This document shows positions 35,236 through 43,835 of a DNA stretch of 64,000 nucleotides, piece after piece; the stretch's first letter is position 1; every line of letters starts with the position of its first letter. The notes under the pieces were generated by a model. That model saw nothing but the letters and a program-made list of their open reading frames with translations. It did not search any database and had not been told where the DNA came from. The DNA is taken from the NCBI GenBank assembly GCA_003222675.1, contig QHWT01000074.1, positions 62,001 through 126,000 of the forward strand, written 5' to 3'. The stretch comes from Acidobacteriota bacterium (GTDB lineage Bacteria > Acidobacteriota > Vicinamibacteria > Vicinamibacterales > 2-12-FULL-66-21). The position numbers were made by a program, and so were the translations under genes.

Positions 35236-35862
35236 TCACTGATGGCCCTCGGAGTGATCGCACCCAGCGAACGCGGGGAAGAACACGGTTCCCGTCCACC
35301 CGAGCTCGCGCATGCCAAGCTCCGACGAGTAGTAGGCGCCGACGATCCATCCTTTGAGGTGCTCGAAATGATCGCGGACGGTCACATGCGCAGCACTTGA
35401 CGCGCCGCGCGCTTCAGTGGTCGTACCGGATTTTTCGGTCGACGCCACCGTCAGAAGCTCATTCTGCTGCTGCTCGCTCAGCTGCTTCCAGGCTACGCGC
35501 GCGCGCGTCATCGCGAGCTGCTCGAACCCGCCCAGCGCCTGCAGGAATCTTCGCTGCTCGTCAGGCGTCGCGACGGTCAGCAGTTGATCGATGAATGCAC
35601 TCGAATGTGCCTTCGAGGATCCCGGCACGATGCGCTCGGCAAGTACCTGGAGCGTCTCGAACTGGTGCGCATCCAGGAATTCCGGCGTGTACTCGGGAGC
35701 CTGTGACTTGCGATCCGCCACGCCGACGGCCGCTTCATCGCGCAAGTGATGTTGAACCGGATGAGCGGCGGTGATGAAAGGAAAGGTGACCAGGCCGCCA
35801 ACGCTCATAGCCAGGCGCTGGATCACCTCGCGCCGCCCGAGATCCGGACGATCGTCGTGCAT
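35236..35862 (-). CDS. Gluconate 2-dehydrogenase subunit 3 family protein
   Basis: The 208-residue product has an N-terminal RREVIQRLAMSVGGLVTFPFITAA signal, probably Tat-type. It continues EFLDAHQFETLQVLAERIVPGSSKAHSSAFIDQLL, the subunit 3 core, and ends with the family tail GAYYSSELGMRELGWTGTVFFPAFAGCDH. It should form a complex with the divergent GMC flavoprotein at 35950. The C-terminus is convergent with the PQQ dehydrogenase. Confidence 0.9.
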   Translation of the reverse strand: MHDDRPDLGRREVIQRLAMSVGGLVTFPFITAAHPVQHHLRDEAAVGVADRKSQAPEYTPEFLDAHQFETLQVLAERIVPGSSKAHSSAFIDQLLTVATPDEQRRFLQALGGFEQLAMTRARVAWKQLSEQQQNELLTVASTEKSGTTTEARGASSAAHVTVRDHFEHLKGWIVGAYYSSELGMRELGWTGTVFFPAFAGCDHSEGHQ

Positions 35863-35949
35863 CGACCGCGCAGTCTAGCACGATGACCCTCTCGCCGTTT
35901 GACGACGATCGACCGGTTTGGTACGGTGTGCGCGTTCAGGTTCGTTCGC

Positions 35950-37635
35950 ATGCAGACCCAGCAGTTCGACGTCATCGTCATTGGTTCGGGCGCGTCCGGC
36001 GGCTGGGCCGCGAAGCGGCTGTGCGAAGCCGGACTGAAGGTTGCTGTTGTTGACGCGGGACGTAAACACACGGCGGCCGATTTTCGCGAGCACAAACCGG
36101 ACTTCGATCTCAAGTATCGCAACCGCGCCCCGGAGATCGTCCGCAAGACACGGCCGCGCCAGAGCGAGTGCTACGCCTGCACCGAGTTCAACTACGACTG
36201 GTTCGCGAACGATCTCGAAGAGCCGTACACGACGCCGTCCGGAAAGCCTTTCAGCTGGCAGGGACGGATGCGCATCATGGGCGGACGCACCAACGTCTGG
36301 GCGCGCCAGAGCTACCGATTCAGCGATCTCGATTTCAAAGCGGCTTCGGCGGACGGCCACGGCATCGACTGGCCGCTCGGCTACGCGGATCTCGAACGCT
36401 ACTACGACATTGTCGAGGAGTACGTCGGGATCAGTGGTCTTGCAGAAGGTGTGTACGAGTTGCCGGACGGCAAGTTCCTTCCGCCAATGCCGTTCACCTG
36501 TCCCGAGGTCCGGTTGCGTGCGCGCGTGAAAGAGAAGTTCGGCCGCACCGTGACGATCGGCCGCACGGCGAATCTCACGCGGCCGCTGAACGGGCGCTCC
36601 GCGTGCCACTACTGCGGTCCATGCGAGCGCGGCTGCGTGACAAAGTCGTACTTCAATTCGGCGTTCACGACGATGGCCGACGCGCTGGCGACGGGCAACT
36701 GCACGCACATTCCGGACGCGATGGTCTACAAGGTTCTGATGGACCCGGACGCGCCGCGCGCGCGCGGCGTCCTCTACATCGACCGCCGCACGCGTCAACC
36801 TTCCGAAGTTGTCGGGCGCGTCGTCGTGCTGTGCGCGCAGGCGCTCGAGTCGGTGCGGGTCCTCTTCAACTCTGCGACGCCGCGGTTTCCAAACGGCCTC
36901 GCGAACTCGAGCGGCGCGCTCGGGCAGTACCTCCAGGATCACGTCTGGAACGGTGGCGGCGCCGAGGGGAAATTTCCGGATCTGCCCGCAAAACCGTCGC
37001 TGGGTTCAGCGCGACGGCCGAACGGCATTTACGTGATTCGCTTTCGCAACGCCAGGAGCGGTCCGAAATCGAAGAAGTTCCTTCGCGGCTATGGATTCCA
37101 GGGTGGATGGGGCGGTCCCGATTTCACATGGAGCGCTCCCGGGTTTGGCGAGGCGTTCAAGAAGGCGCTGCTCGAGCCTGTCGTCTCGCTGAATCTTGGA
37201 GGGTTCGGTGAGTGTCTGCCGCGCCGTGAGAACTTCGTGGAGATCGATCGCGACGTCGTTGACGTGTTCGGCATTCCGGTGCTTCGGATTCACATGGGTT
37301 GGACCGAGAACGAGCGGGCCATGATCGCCGACATGGCGACGTCAGCCGCCGAGATGCTCGAAGCGGCCGGAGCCCGCAACGTTCACCCCTGGAGCGTGCC
37401 GGACCGTATGCCCGGGATGGGGATTCACGAGGTGGGCGTCGCGCGCATGGGATCGAATCCAAAAACGTCGGTGCTGAACCAGTTCCAGCAGACGCACGAC
37501 ATCAAGAACCTGTTCGTCATGGACGGCGCTGGCTTTACGTCGAGCGCATGTCAGAATCCCACGCTCACCATCATGGCGTTAGCGGTCCGCTCGTGCGATT
37601 TCCTGTTAGGCGAAATGAAGCGCGGCAGTCTCTAA
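35950..37635 (+). CDS. GMC family oxidoreductase (gluconate/sugar dehydrogenase flavoprotein)
   Basis: The product (561 residues from ATG 35950) has the FAD-binding FDVIVIGSGASGGWAAKRLCEAG, MRIMGGRTNVWARQSYRFS, the cysteine cluster CHYCGPCERGCVTKSYF, and the C-terminal GVARMGSNPKTSVLNQ ... NLFVMDGAGFTSSACQNPTLTIMALA. It is intact, unlike the paralogue at 13076. It oxidises a sugar or polyol, passing electrons via subunit 3 or cytochrome. The frame can extend to 35899, but the 5' extension is not FAD-like. Confidence 0.92.
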   Translation: MQTQQFDVIVIGSGASGGWAAKRLCEAGLKVAVVDAGRKHTAADFREHKPDFDLKYRNRAPEIVRKTRPRQSECYACTEFNYDWFANDLEEPYTTPSGKPFSWQGRMRIMGGRTNVWARQSYRFSDLDFKAASADGHGIDWPLGYADLERYYDIVEEYVGISGLAEGVYELPDGKFLPPMPFTCPEVRLRARVKEKFGRTVTIGRTANLTRPLNGRSACHYCGPCERGCVTKSYFNSAFTTMADALATGNCTHIPDAMVYKVLMDPDAPRARGVLYIDRRTRQPSEVVGRVVVLCAQALESVRVLFNSATPRFPNGLANSSGALGQYLQDHVWNGGGAEGKFPDLPAKPSLGSARRPNGIYVIRFRNARSGPKSKKFLRGYGFQGGWGGPDFTWSAPGFGEAFKKALLEPVVSLNLGGFGECLPRRENFVEIDRDVVDVFGIPVLRIHMGWTENERAMIADMATSAAEMLEAAGARNVHPWSVPDRMPGMGIHEVGVARMGSNPKTSVLNQFQQTHDIKNLFVMDGAGFTSSACQNPTLTIMALAVRSCDFLLGEMKRGSL

Positions 37636-37662
37636 CACGTATTCAAAGAGCCAATGTCACTG

Positions 37663-37712
37663 CTGAATGCTGAATGCCGAGTGCTGATTGAAATGTCAGC
37701 ATTCGACGTTGG
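37663..37712. repeat. Dispersed intergenic repeat (AATGC-rich), copy 2
   Basis: gaatgctgaatgccgagtgc is followed by tgattgaaatgtcagcattc; related to 12290-12350. It lies between convergent genes, where a bidirectional terminator would be expected. Confidence 0.5.
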
Positions 37713-37753
37713 CATTTACGCCCCTGTTTGAGGAACCCTGCTAGAACCCGAAC

Positions 37754-38668
37754 CTAGAGACCCTTGAGAACCTTGGTCAGGTACTCGATGCTCTGCGGGA
37801 TCTGCTTGACGGCTTCGGGGTGCTCGTCCTCGATCAAGTACCACTTCACTTTTGCTTTCACTGCCGCTTTCAGGACGGCGGGCACGTCAATGATGCCGGT
37901 GCCGAGCGTCACGCTCGCCTCGTCGGGCGCCTGCCCGGTGGTGACACCGGTCTCTGTTCCCCGAGAGAGGTCCTTCAGATGCACCAGCCGGATCCGGCTG
38001 CCGTACCGCTCGAGCAAGGCGACGGGATCGCCGCCACCGCGCACGACCCAGAAGATGTCCATTTCGTAGTCCACGCGTTCCGGGTCCGTTCCGTTGAACA
38101 ACGTGTGCATCAGCGTCCCGTCGGGGCTGGCGACGAACTCGTATCCGTGAATGTGATAGCCCAGACGGAGTTTCTCGCGAGCGGCGGCGGCGCCCCACGT
38201 GTTGAAGCTCGCGATCGCGCGATCCACATCCTGGCGCGTCAGCGTCTTCTCGTGCGGGATCCAGCCGCAGATCAAATACTCGAGGCCCAGCGTGCGTGCG
38301 TCACGGACGACTCCCGCCCAGTCATCGCGAAGCCGTTCGTAGTCGACAAACGCGCTCACCGCGCGCAGGTCCGCCGCACGCAGCGCGCGCGCCGTGTCTT
38401 CCGGTTTCATCGGTGGCAACCCGGCGAGCTCCACGTGCTCGAATCCCCAGTCGCGCGCCATCTTCAGCGTGCTGCCAAGATCTCTTTTGAGCTCGTTGCG
38501 CAGGCTATAGAGCTCGAGACCCAACCGTCCACCGGGCGGATGCGGCAGCTCGGCCGCCTTCGCTGTGCTTCGTCGGGGCTCGGCGTAAGAGGTGTGCGCG
38601 CGTGATGGGTGCGCGAGAGCCAGCGTGCCCCCGATGGAGCCCAGAAACGAGCGTCGCGTGAGATTCAT
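37754..38668 (-). CDS. Sugar phosphate isomerase/epimerase family TIM-barrel protein, Tat signal
   Basis: The product (304 residues from ATG 38668) starts MNLTRRSFLGSIGGTLALAHPSRA, a twin-arginine signal. The xylose-isomerase-like TIM barrel follows: LGLELYSLRNELKRDLGSTLKMARDWGFEHVELAG, YLICGWIPHEKTLT, LGYHIHGYEFVA, VDYEMDIFWVVRGGGDPVALLERYG, and WYLIEDEHPEAVKQIPQSIEYL. Conserved Glu, His and Asp residues imply divalent metal binding. TAGAAT lies 7 nt before the ATG, so it is probably leaderless. Confidence 0.9.
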   Translation of the reverse strand: MNLTRRSFLGSIGGTLALAHPSRAHTSYAEPRRSTAKAAELPHPPGGRLGLELYSLRNELKRDLGSTLKMARDWGFEHVELAGLPPMKPEDTARALRAADLRAVSAFVDYERLRDDWAGVVRDARTLGLEYLICGWIPHEKTLTRQDVDRAIASFNTWGAAAAREKLRLGYHIHGYEFVASPDGTLMHTLFNGTDPERVDYEMDIFWVVRGGGDPVALLERYGSRIRLVHLKDLSRGTETGVTTGQAPDEASVTLGTGIIDVPAVLKAAVKAKVKWYLIEDEHPEAVKQIPQSIEYLTKVLKGL

Positions 38669-38675
38669 GCGGCGG

Positions 38676-38681
38676 ATTCTA
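38676..38681 (-). promoter_or_regulatory. -10 element of a leaderless gene
   Basis: TAGAAT on the minus strand ends 7 nt before the TIM-barrel ATG at 38668. No ribosome binding site would be transcribed. Confidence 0.5.
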
Positions 38682-38741
38682 CTCCGGCGCAATCGTTCCT
38701 GACGAGTCCACGCACTCGAGCTCGCGATGGAAGGGCCTCAA

Positions 38742-41177
38742 TTACTCCTGGCGAAGCGCGACCATCGGGTCGACGCTGGCTGCGCGCCGCGCAGGAATGT
38801 AACAGGCGACGAACGTCACGACGCCAAGCACTACGGCAACGATCGCGTACGCAAGCGGGTCAGCGGGTTGGACACCGAACAATTGACTGCGCAGGAGCCG
38901 CGTGGACGCGAGGCTCGCCGCGACACCGATGACGGCTCCAAGGACAACGAGCCGTCCTCCCATGGTCAACATCAGGCCGAGCACGTGGCGTCGCGGGGCG
39001 CCGAGCGCCATGCGCACGCCCAGTTCGTGCGTGCGGCGGGTGACATGGAACGACAGGACGCTGTAGATGCCGGCAGCCGCGAGCGCAAGGCCCAGCGCGG
39101 CGAACACGCTGAACAGCGCCATCGTGAAACGGGGTTGAACGATCTCCTGCCCGAGGAGTTCGGTGATCGTAATTGGACGGCCGAGAGGCTGATCCGCGTC
39201 CATCGCGCGCACCTGTCCGCGTACAGGATTGAGCACAAGACTGGGATCGCCGGACGTGCGCACTGCGAGCGTCCGCTGGACTGGCGCAATAATCGAGTAG
39301 GGAATCACGAGAGCCGGCGCTGGATCGGCGCGAAAGCCTGCGTTTCGCGTGTTGGCGATGACGCCGATGATGGTGACCTCGGCAGGTCGAGTGGTATCGA
39401 CGAGGGTCCGCATCGGCGCACGCTCGAGAACGGCAAGCCGCACGTGCGCGCCAAGTGGGTCCTCCCGGGCAGGCCAGAGCTTCACCGCGGCTTCATTGAT
39501 CAACGCGACTCGATCGCCGCGGCGCACCTCGGAGGCGTCGAACATCCGTCCGCGGTGAAGGGGTATTCCGAACGTGCGCAGGTGATCGGCGCCAGCCATG
39601 TTGATCCCGATCCGTCTCGATTCGTCAGCAACCTGACCGACGATCGTGAAAGGTGATTGAGGACCACCAAACGGCAGCCCGATAGTCGCGGCTTCGACAC
39701 CGGGCAGGGCGCCGACCCGCTCCAGCAGCTCTTGCGCAAAGCGATTGCGCTGCTCGAGCGTCGTGTACTTCGCCGGCGGCAGAGGAATGCCTACAACCAA
39801 GACGTGATCCGCTTGTATTCCGACGTCCGTGTGCTGAAGGATGAAGAACGTGCGGGCGGTGAGGCCCGCGCTCACGAGCAGCACGACCGACAACGCAACT
39901 TCGATGACGACCAGCAGGTTGCGCGTATGGCTGCCGTGCGTTCCGCCACTCGTGCTGCGACTCGCCTTGAGTGCGTCGGTGATATCCGGCTTCGAGGTGT
40001 GCAGCGCAGGCACGAGGCCGAAGAGGATGCCGGTGAGTAGAGACACACCAAAAGAGAACACGAGGACCGGCACGTTGATGGCGACGCGTGACTCGTTGGG
40101 TACGTAGAACTCCGGCATCAGGCCCACAATGGAACGAATCGCGACGAGCGCGAAGAGCACGCCGAGTATGCCGCCGGTGAGCGAGAGCAGCATGCTCTCG
40201 GTCAGCAGCTGACGAAACAGCCGGCGGCGGCCTGCGCCAATCGACATCCGCACCGCCATCTCGCGCGCCCGTGCGGTGCCGCGGGCCAGCTGCAGGTTGG
40301 CCACGTTGGCGCACGCGATCAGGAGCAGGAACGCGACTGCCCCCAGCAGGAGCCGCAAACTTGCCTGCATCTCTCCGCTCGCGACCGTCACGTCGAGGTA
40401 GTTGCGCAGCCTGGTTGTGAAGCCCTGTGATGGAAAACTCGCGGGCTTCTCGCTGGCCAGGCGCGTGTTCAACGCGCTCAGCTGTTCCTCAGCAACGGCG
40501 CTGGACACGCCGGGCGCGAGCCGCACGATGGGATTGATCCATGGCACGTCCGTGCGCGTCGGCGAGAGAGGAAGCCAGAACCCCTCGTTGCCATACCACC
40601 CGAAACGCGGCGGCATCACACCGACGATTATGTACGGCCGGCCGTTCAGCCGCAGTGTCCGGCCAAGCGCTGACGGATCGCCCTCGAACAACCGGAACCA
40701 GAGCCGGTAGCTCAAGACCACGACTGGTTCGGCCTCACCATCCCGTCGGATGTCCGTCGGCTGAATGGTCCGGCCGATCACGGGGGCGACGCCGAGAAAG
40801 TTGAAGGCGTTGCCCGTCATCAGGACGCCACCGAAGCTCTCGGGCGCGAACTCACCCGTCATCAGCACGGTCTCCATCGATGTCGCCATCACATTGGCGA
40901 ACGCCGGCACGTCAGCGAGAGATCGAAGCTCGTCGAGCGAGTAGACGTGGCCTCCGCGGCCATCGACCGCGCGGACCTCGGGCGCCCAGATCTCACCAGG
41001 CCTTGCGTAGGGATAGGGCGCGATGAGCACCCCATAGATAACGCTGAAGATCGCGGAGGTCGCGCCGATGCCCAGCGTCAATGAGAGCAGCGCCACCAGC
41101 ATGAACACCGGGCTGCGCCGAAACGATCGAACGGCGTAGCCGAAATCCTGAGCCAGCGGCTCCACCCAGCGTCGCAT
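38742..41177 (-). CDS. ADOP-class ABC transporter permease, copy 3
   Basis: The 811-residue product has the usual layout: DFGYAVRSFRRSPVFMLVALLSLTLGIGATSAIFSVI at the N-terminus, a MacB-like core, LLLGAVAFLLLIACANVANLQLARGTARAREMAVRMSIGAGRRRL as the first FtsX unit, a second core with VVVLSYRLWF upstream, and the C-terminal IYSVLSFHVTRRTHELGVRMALGAPRRHVLG ending DPMVALRQE. No prefix domain and no PadR partner. AGGGAGG precedes the ATG, so this copy has a normal ribosome binding site. Confidence 0.88.
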   Translation of the reverse strand: MRRWVEPLAQDFGYAVRSFRRSPVFMLVALLSLTLGIGATSAIFSVIYGVLIAPYPYARPGEIWAPEVRAVDGRGGHVYSLDELRSLADVPAFANVMATSMETVLMTGEFAPESFGGVLMTGNAFNFLGVAPVIGRTIQPTDIRRDGEAEPVVVLSYRLWFRLFEGDPSALGRTLRLNGRPYIIVGVMPPRFGWYGNEGFWLPLSPTRTDVPWINPIVRLAPGVSSAVAEEQLSALNTRLASEKPASFPSQGFTTRLRNYLDVTVASGEMQASLRLLLGAVAFLLLIACANVANLQLARGTARAREMAVRMSIGAGRRRLFRQLLTESMLLSLTGGILGVLFALVAIRSIVGLMPEFYVPNESRVAINVPVLVFSFGVSLLTGILFGLVPALHTSKPDITDALKASRSTSGGTHGSHTRNLLVVIEVALSVVLLVSAGLTARTFFILQHTDVGIQADHVLVVGIPLPPAKYTTLEQRNRFAQELLERVGALPGVEAATIGLPFGGPQSPFTIVGQVADESRRIGINMAGADHLRTFGIPLHRGRMFDASEVRRGDRVALINEAAVKLWPAREDPLGAHVRLAVLERAPMRTLVDTTRPAEVTIIGVIANTRNAGFRADPAPALVIPYSIIAPVQRTLAVRTSGDPSLVLNPVRGQVRAMDADQPLGRPITITELLGQEIVQPRFTMALFSVFAALGLALAAAGIYSVLSFHVTRRTHELGVRMALGAPRRHVLGLMLTMGGRLVVLGAVIGVAASLASTRLLRSQLFGVQPADPLAYAIVAVVLGVVTFVACYIPARRAASVDPMVALRQE

Positions 41178-41249
41178 AACGGCCTCCCTGAACGGTCTGA
41201 CGCATTAGACGTTCTCGATCATCACTTTAGAGCACGTCTCGAAACCAAC

Positions 41250-41309
41250 GTAGCGCAGCCCTTCAGGGCTGCCCGGCCGCCGTCAAGCAGGCCTAAAGGC
41301 CTGCGCTAC
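41250..41309. repeat. Compound palindromic (BIME-like) element
   Basis: Outer arms GTAGCGCAG (41250-41258) and CTGCGCTAC (41301-41309) enclose two inner hairpins, GCAGCCC-TTCA-GGGCTGC and GCAGGCC-TAAA-GGCCTGC. Neither strand carries a gene in 41178-41343. Confidence 0.75.
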
Positions 41310-41343
41310 ACAAGGCCGCCCGTTTATTTGAAACGCGCTCGGG

Positions 41344-42516
41344 TTAGCGGCCCCGCAGGCCGTACTGTTCGAGCAGCTTGAGATACTCTCGATCCGCCGC
41401 CCGACCGGCCGCGCCCACGGTGATCGCCCGCAGCACACGCCGGGCCTGGCTGCGCTCGGGTGAGTCGTCGTTGGCGCCGGCCTTCTGCGCCAGCTTCGAG
41501 AGCCGTTCGCGAAGCGCGATTAGCGATGCTCCGTGGCGGTTCTCATCGGCGAGGCCCGCTTCGAGATCGAAGATGTCGCCGAGCATTCGCGCTTCAGTAT
41601 CGTCGGCCACGCGCTCGCGCGCGAGCGCCTTCTTGACGTCAGGCTGCTTCGACAGATCCTTTGCGCGCTTCGCCTCAGGCGACACGTCGCGAAGCCCGTT
41701 GAAGTCGGACACGAGCGCCTCGAGCAGGTGCACGGTATCGCCAGCGCTCGTCGATGCCGCAATCAGCTGCCGCCGCTTCTCGAGCAACCGGTCGACGAGC
41801 GCGTCGTCGCGCGTGCGCCGCCCTGATGTCATGGCTTGCAGCTCCATCCACTCGATCGCCTCGAGGGCGACAGCGTGCGGCGGCAGCGTGTGTCCGCCGT
41901 TGAATACCGAGAGGTAATGCGGTGAGGTGAGCTTGCGATCGAGCTGACGCATCTCGATATAGTTGAAGTCTTCCGTGCCGGTAGTTCCGAAGACCGCAAA
42001 GGGCACGGTCGCGCGCGGCTGGCTGTCGGGGTATCCGGCGCTGGACGCGATGACGCCGGCGATGTTGTTGTTGCCGAGCGCCACCTGCATCGCGACGCGG
42101 GCTCCGCCCGAGAGACCCGTCATATAGATCCGCTGCGCGTCGATAGAGAATCGCTGGCGTAGATCGCCCCACATCGCCTGCGCGGCCGCTGCCGAGACCG
42201 ACCACGGTCCGTTCCGCGACGTGTTCGATCCGGCGACGATATAGCCGTATTGTTCGGCGGCCGCCTGGTACTTCTCGACCATGAGACGGCCACGCGCACC
42301 AGGATGAAACGCGATGAGCAGGTTCCACTTCCGATCGATCGAATACGTGGAAGGCAGATACAGTGCGTAGCTCTCGCCGCGATCGGCCGCGCACTTCACG
42401 TCATCAATGATGATTCCGCGGGCAAGATCCTGGGCGCCCTCGGCGGACGCGCCACACAAAGCGAGCAGGACCGCGACGACGAGAATCCGCGGGGCGCGCG
42501 ACACGATCGGAATCAT
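41344..42516 (-). CDS. Secreted alpha/beta hydrolase (PHB depolymerase/esterase-like)
   Basis: The 390-residue product has a signal peptide (ILVVAVLLALCGASAEG). The hydrolase fold shows YALYLPSTYSIDRKWNLLIAFHPGARG, the nucleophile elbow IYMTGLSGGARVAMQVALG and the His segment LSVFNGGHTLPPHAVALEAIEWM. A helical C-terminal extension of about 150 residues of unknown role follows. Its start overlaps the MFS gene stop by 4 bp, so it is the last gene of a GT87-MFS-esterase operon. Confidence 0.8.
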   Translation of the reverse strand: MIPIVSRAPRILVVAVLLALCGASAEGAQDLARGIIIDDVKCAADRGESYALYLPSTYSIDRKWNLLIAFHPGARGRLMVEKYQAAAEQYGYIVAGSNTSRNGPWSVSAAAAQAMWGDLRQRFSIDAQRIYMTGLSGGARVAMQVALGNNNIAGVIASSAGYPDSQPRATVPFAVFGTTGTEDFNYIEMRQLDRKLTSPHYLSVFNGGHTLPPHAVALEAIEWMELQAMTSGRRTRDDALVDRLLEKRRQLIAASTSAGDTVHLLEALVSDFNGLRDVSPEAKRAKDLSKQPDVKKALARERVADDTEARMLGDIFDLEAGLADENRHGASLIALRERLSKLAQKAGANDDSPERSQARRVLRAITVGAAGRAADREYLKLLEQYGLRGR

Positions 42517-43832
42517 AGCGTCTGCGCCGGCTGTTCTCCGCCTGTGTCCGGCACCCGTTCCAGCGAGCGGTCATGCTCGAGGGCGAGCACGATCGCCGCC
42601 GCCGTGAAGCCGGCCGCCGCGAGCGACAGCAACCCACCTGTATAGCTGCCCGTCCAGTCCTTGATGCGGCCCACCGCATAGGGGCCGGCGAACCCCGCCA
42701 GGTTGCCAATTGAATTGATCAACGCGATCCCTCCGGCCGCTGCGGCGCCGCACAAGAAGGCCGTCGGAAACGTCCAGAACACCGGGAGGCAGCCGAAGAT
42801 GCCAAACCCCGCAATGGACAACGCCACCATTTTCATCGTGGGATCATCGAGCGCCGTTGAAGCCGCGATGCCGGCGGACGCGACGCAGAGCGGAAACGCG
42901 AGGTGGAACCGGCGTTCCAGCGTGCGATCGGAATGGCGGCCCCACCACACGATACTGATCGCGCCCACGACGTACGGCAGCGCCGTCACGAGCCCCGCCT
43001 GGAAATTCGACACGCCGAACGCCTTGACGATCTGCGGCAGGAAAAAGCTCAATCCATAGTTCGTAGCGACCGCGCCGAAATACACCAGGCTGAGCGCGAG
43101 GACCTTCGGATTCAACAGCGCCTCAGCGACGCTGTAGCGGCGGACGGTTTCCCGTTTCGTCTGCTCCTGCTGCTGACGGGCGACGAGCCAGGCCCGTTCA
43201 TCGGGTTCGAGCCATGTCGCATCCGCGGGCCGGTCCGTCAGATAAAAGAAGACGACCACAGAAAGGATCAGCGCCGGTACCGCTTCGATGACGAACAGCC
43301 ACTGCCATCCCCTCAAGCCAACGACTCCGTCAAGTCCCAGCAGCAAGCCGGATACGGGTGCGCCGATCACCGTCGACAGCGGAATGGCCGCCATGAAGTA
43401 TCCGATGATTCGCGCGCGATAGACCGCCGGGAACCACAGCGTGAGATAAAAGATGATGCCTGGAAAAAAGCCGGCCTCCGCGATGCCGAGCAGAACCCGT
43501 ACGAGGAAGAAACTCTTTTCACCGGTGATGAAGGCCGTTGCGCCTGACACCACGCCCCAGGTGAACATGATTCGCGCGATCCATTTGCGGGCGCCGACGC
43601 GTTCCAGAAACAAGTTCGAGGGCACCTCGAAGACGAAGTACGCGAGAAAGAAGATCCCGGCGCCAAAACCAAACGCCGAGGCGGACAGACCGAGATCCGT
43701 GTTCATGGTCAATGCGGCGAAGCCGACGTTGACCCGATCCAGATAGGCGACGAAGTAGCACGTAATCAGGAATGGGACCAGGCGCGCGGAGACCTTCGCG
43801 ATCGTGCGGCGTTCCAGATCACGTGAATCCAT
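42513..43832 (-). CDS. MFS transporter, anion:cation symporter (ACS) type
   Basis: The 439-residue product has 12 predicted spans and the ACS signature: LVPFLITCYFVAYLDRVNVGFAALTMNTDLGLSASAFGFGAGIFFLAYFVFEVPSNLFLERVGARKWIARIMFTWG. Relatives transport sugar acids, tartrate, phthalate or related organic anions. It overlaps the downstream esterase, suggesting uptake of a product released by that enzyme. Three bases separate it from the upstream GT87 stop. Confidence 0.92.
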   Translation of the reverse strand: MDSRDLERRTIAKVSARLVPFLITCYFVAYLDRVNVGFAALTMNTDLGLSASAFGFGAGIFFLAYFVFEVPSNLFLERVGARKWIARIMFTWGVVSGATAFITGEKSFFLVRVLLGIAEAGFFPGIIFYLTLWFPAVYRARIIGYFMAAIPLSTVIGAPVSGLLLGLDGVVGLRGWQWLFVIEAVPALILSVVVFFYLTDRPADATWLEPDERAWLVARQQQEQTKRETVRRYSVAEALLNPKVLALSLVYFGAVATNYGLSFFLPQIVKAFGVSNFQAGLVTALPYVVGAISIVWWGRHSDRTLERRFHLAFPLCVASAGIAASTALDDPTMKMVALSIAGFGIFGCLPVFWTFPTAFLCGAAAAGGIALINSIGNLAGFAGPYAVGRIKDWTGSYTGGLLSLAAAGFTAAAIVLALEHDRSLERVPDTGGEQPAQTL

Positions 43833-43835
43833 TTT

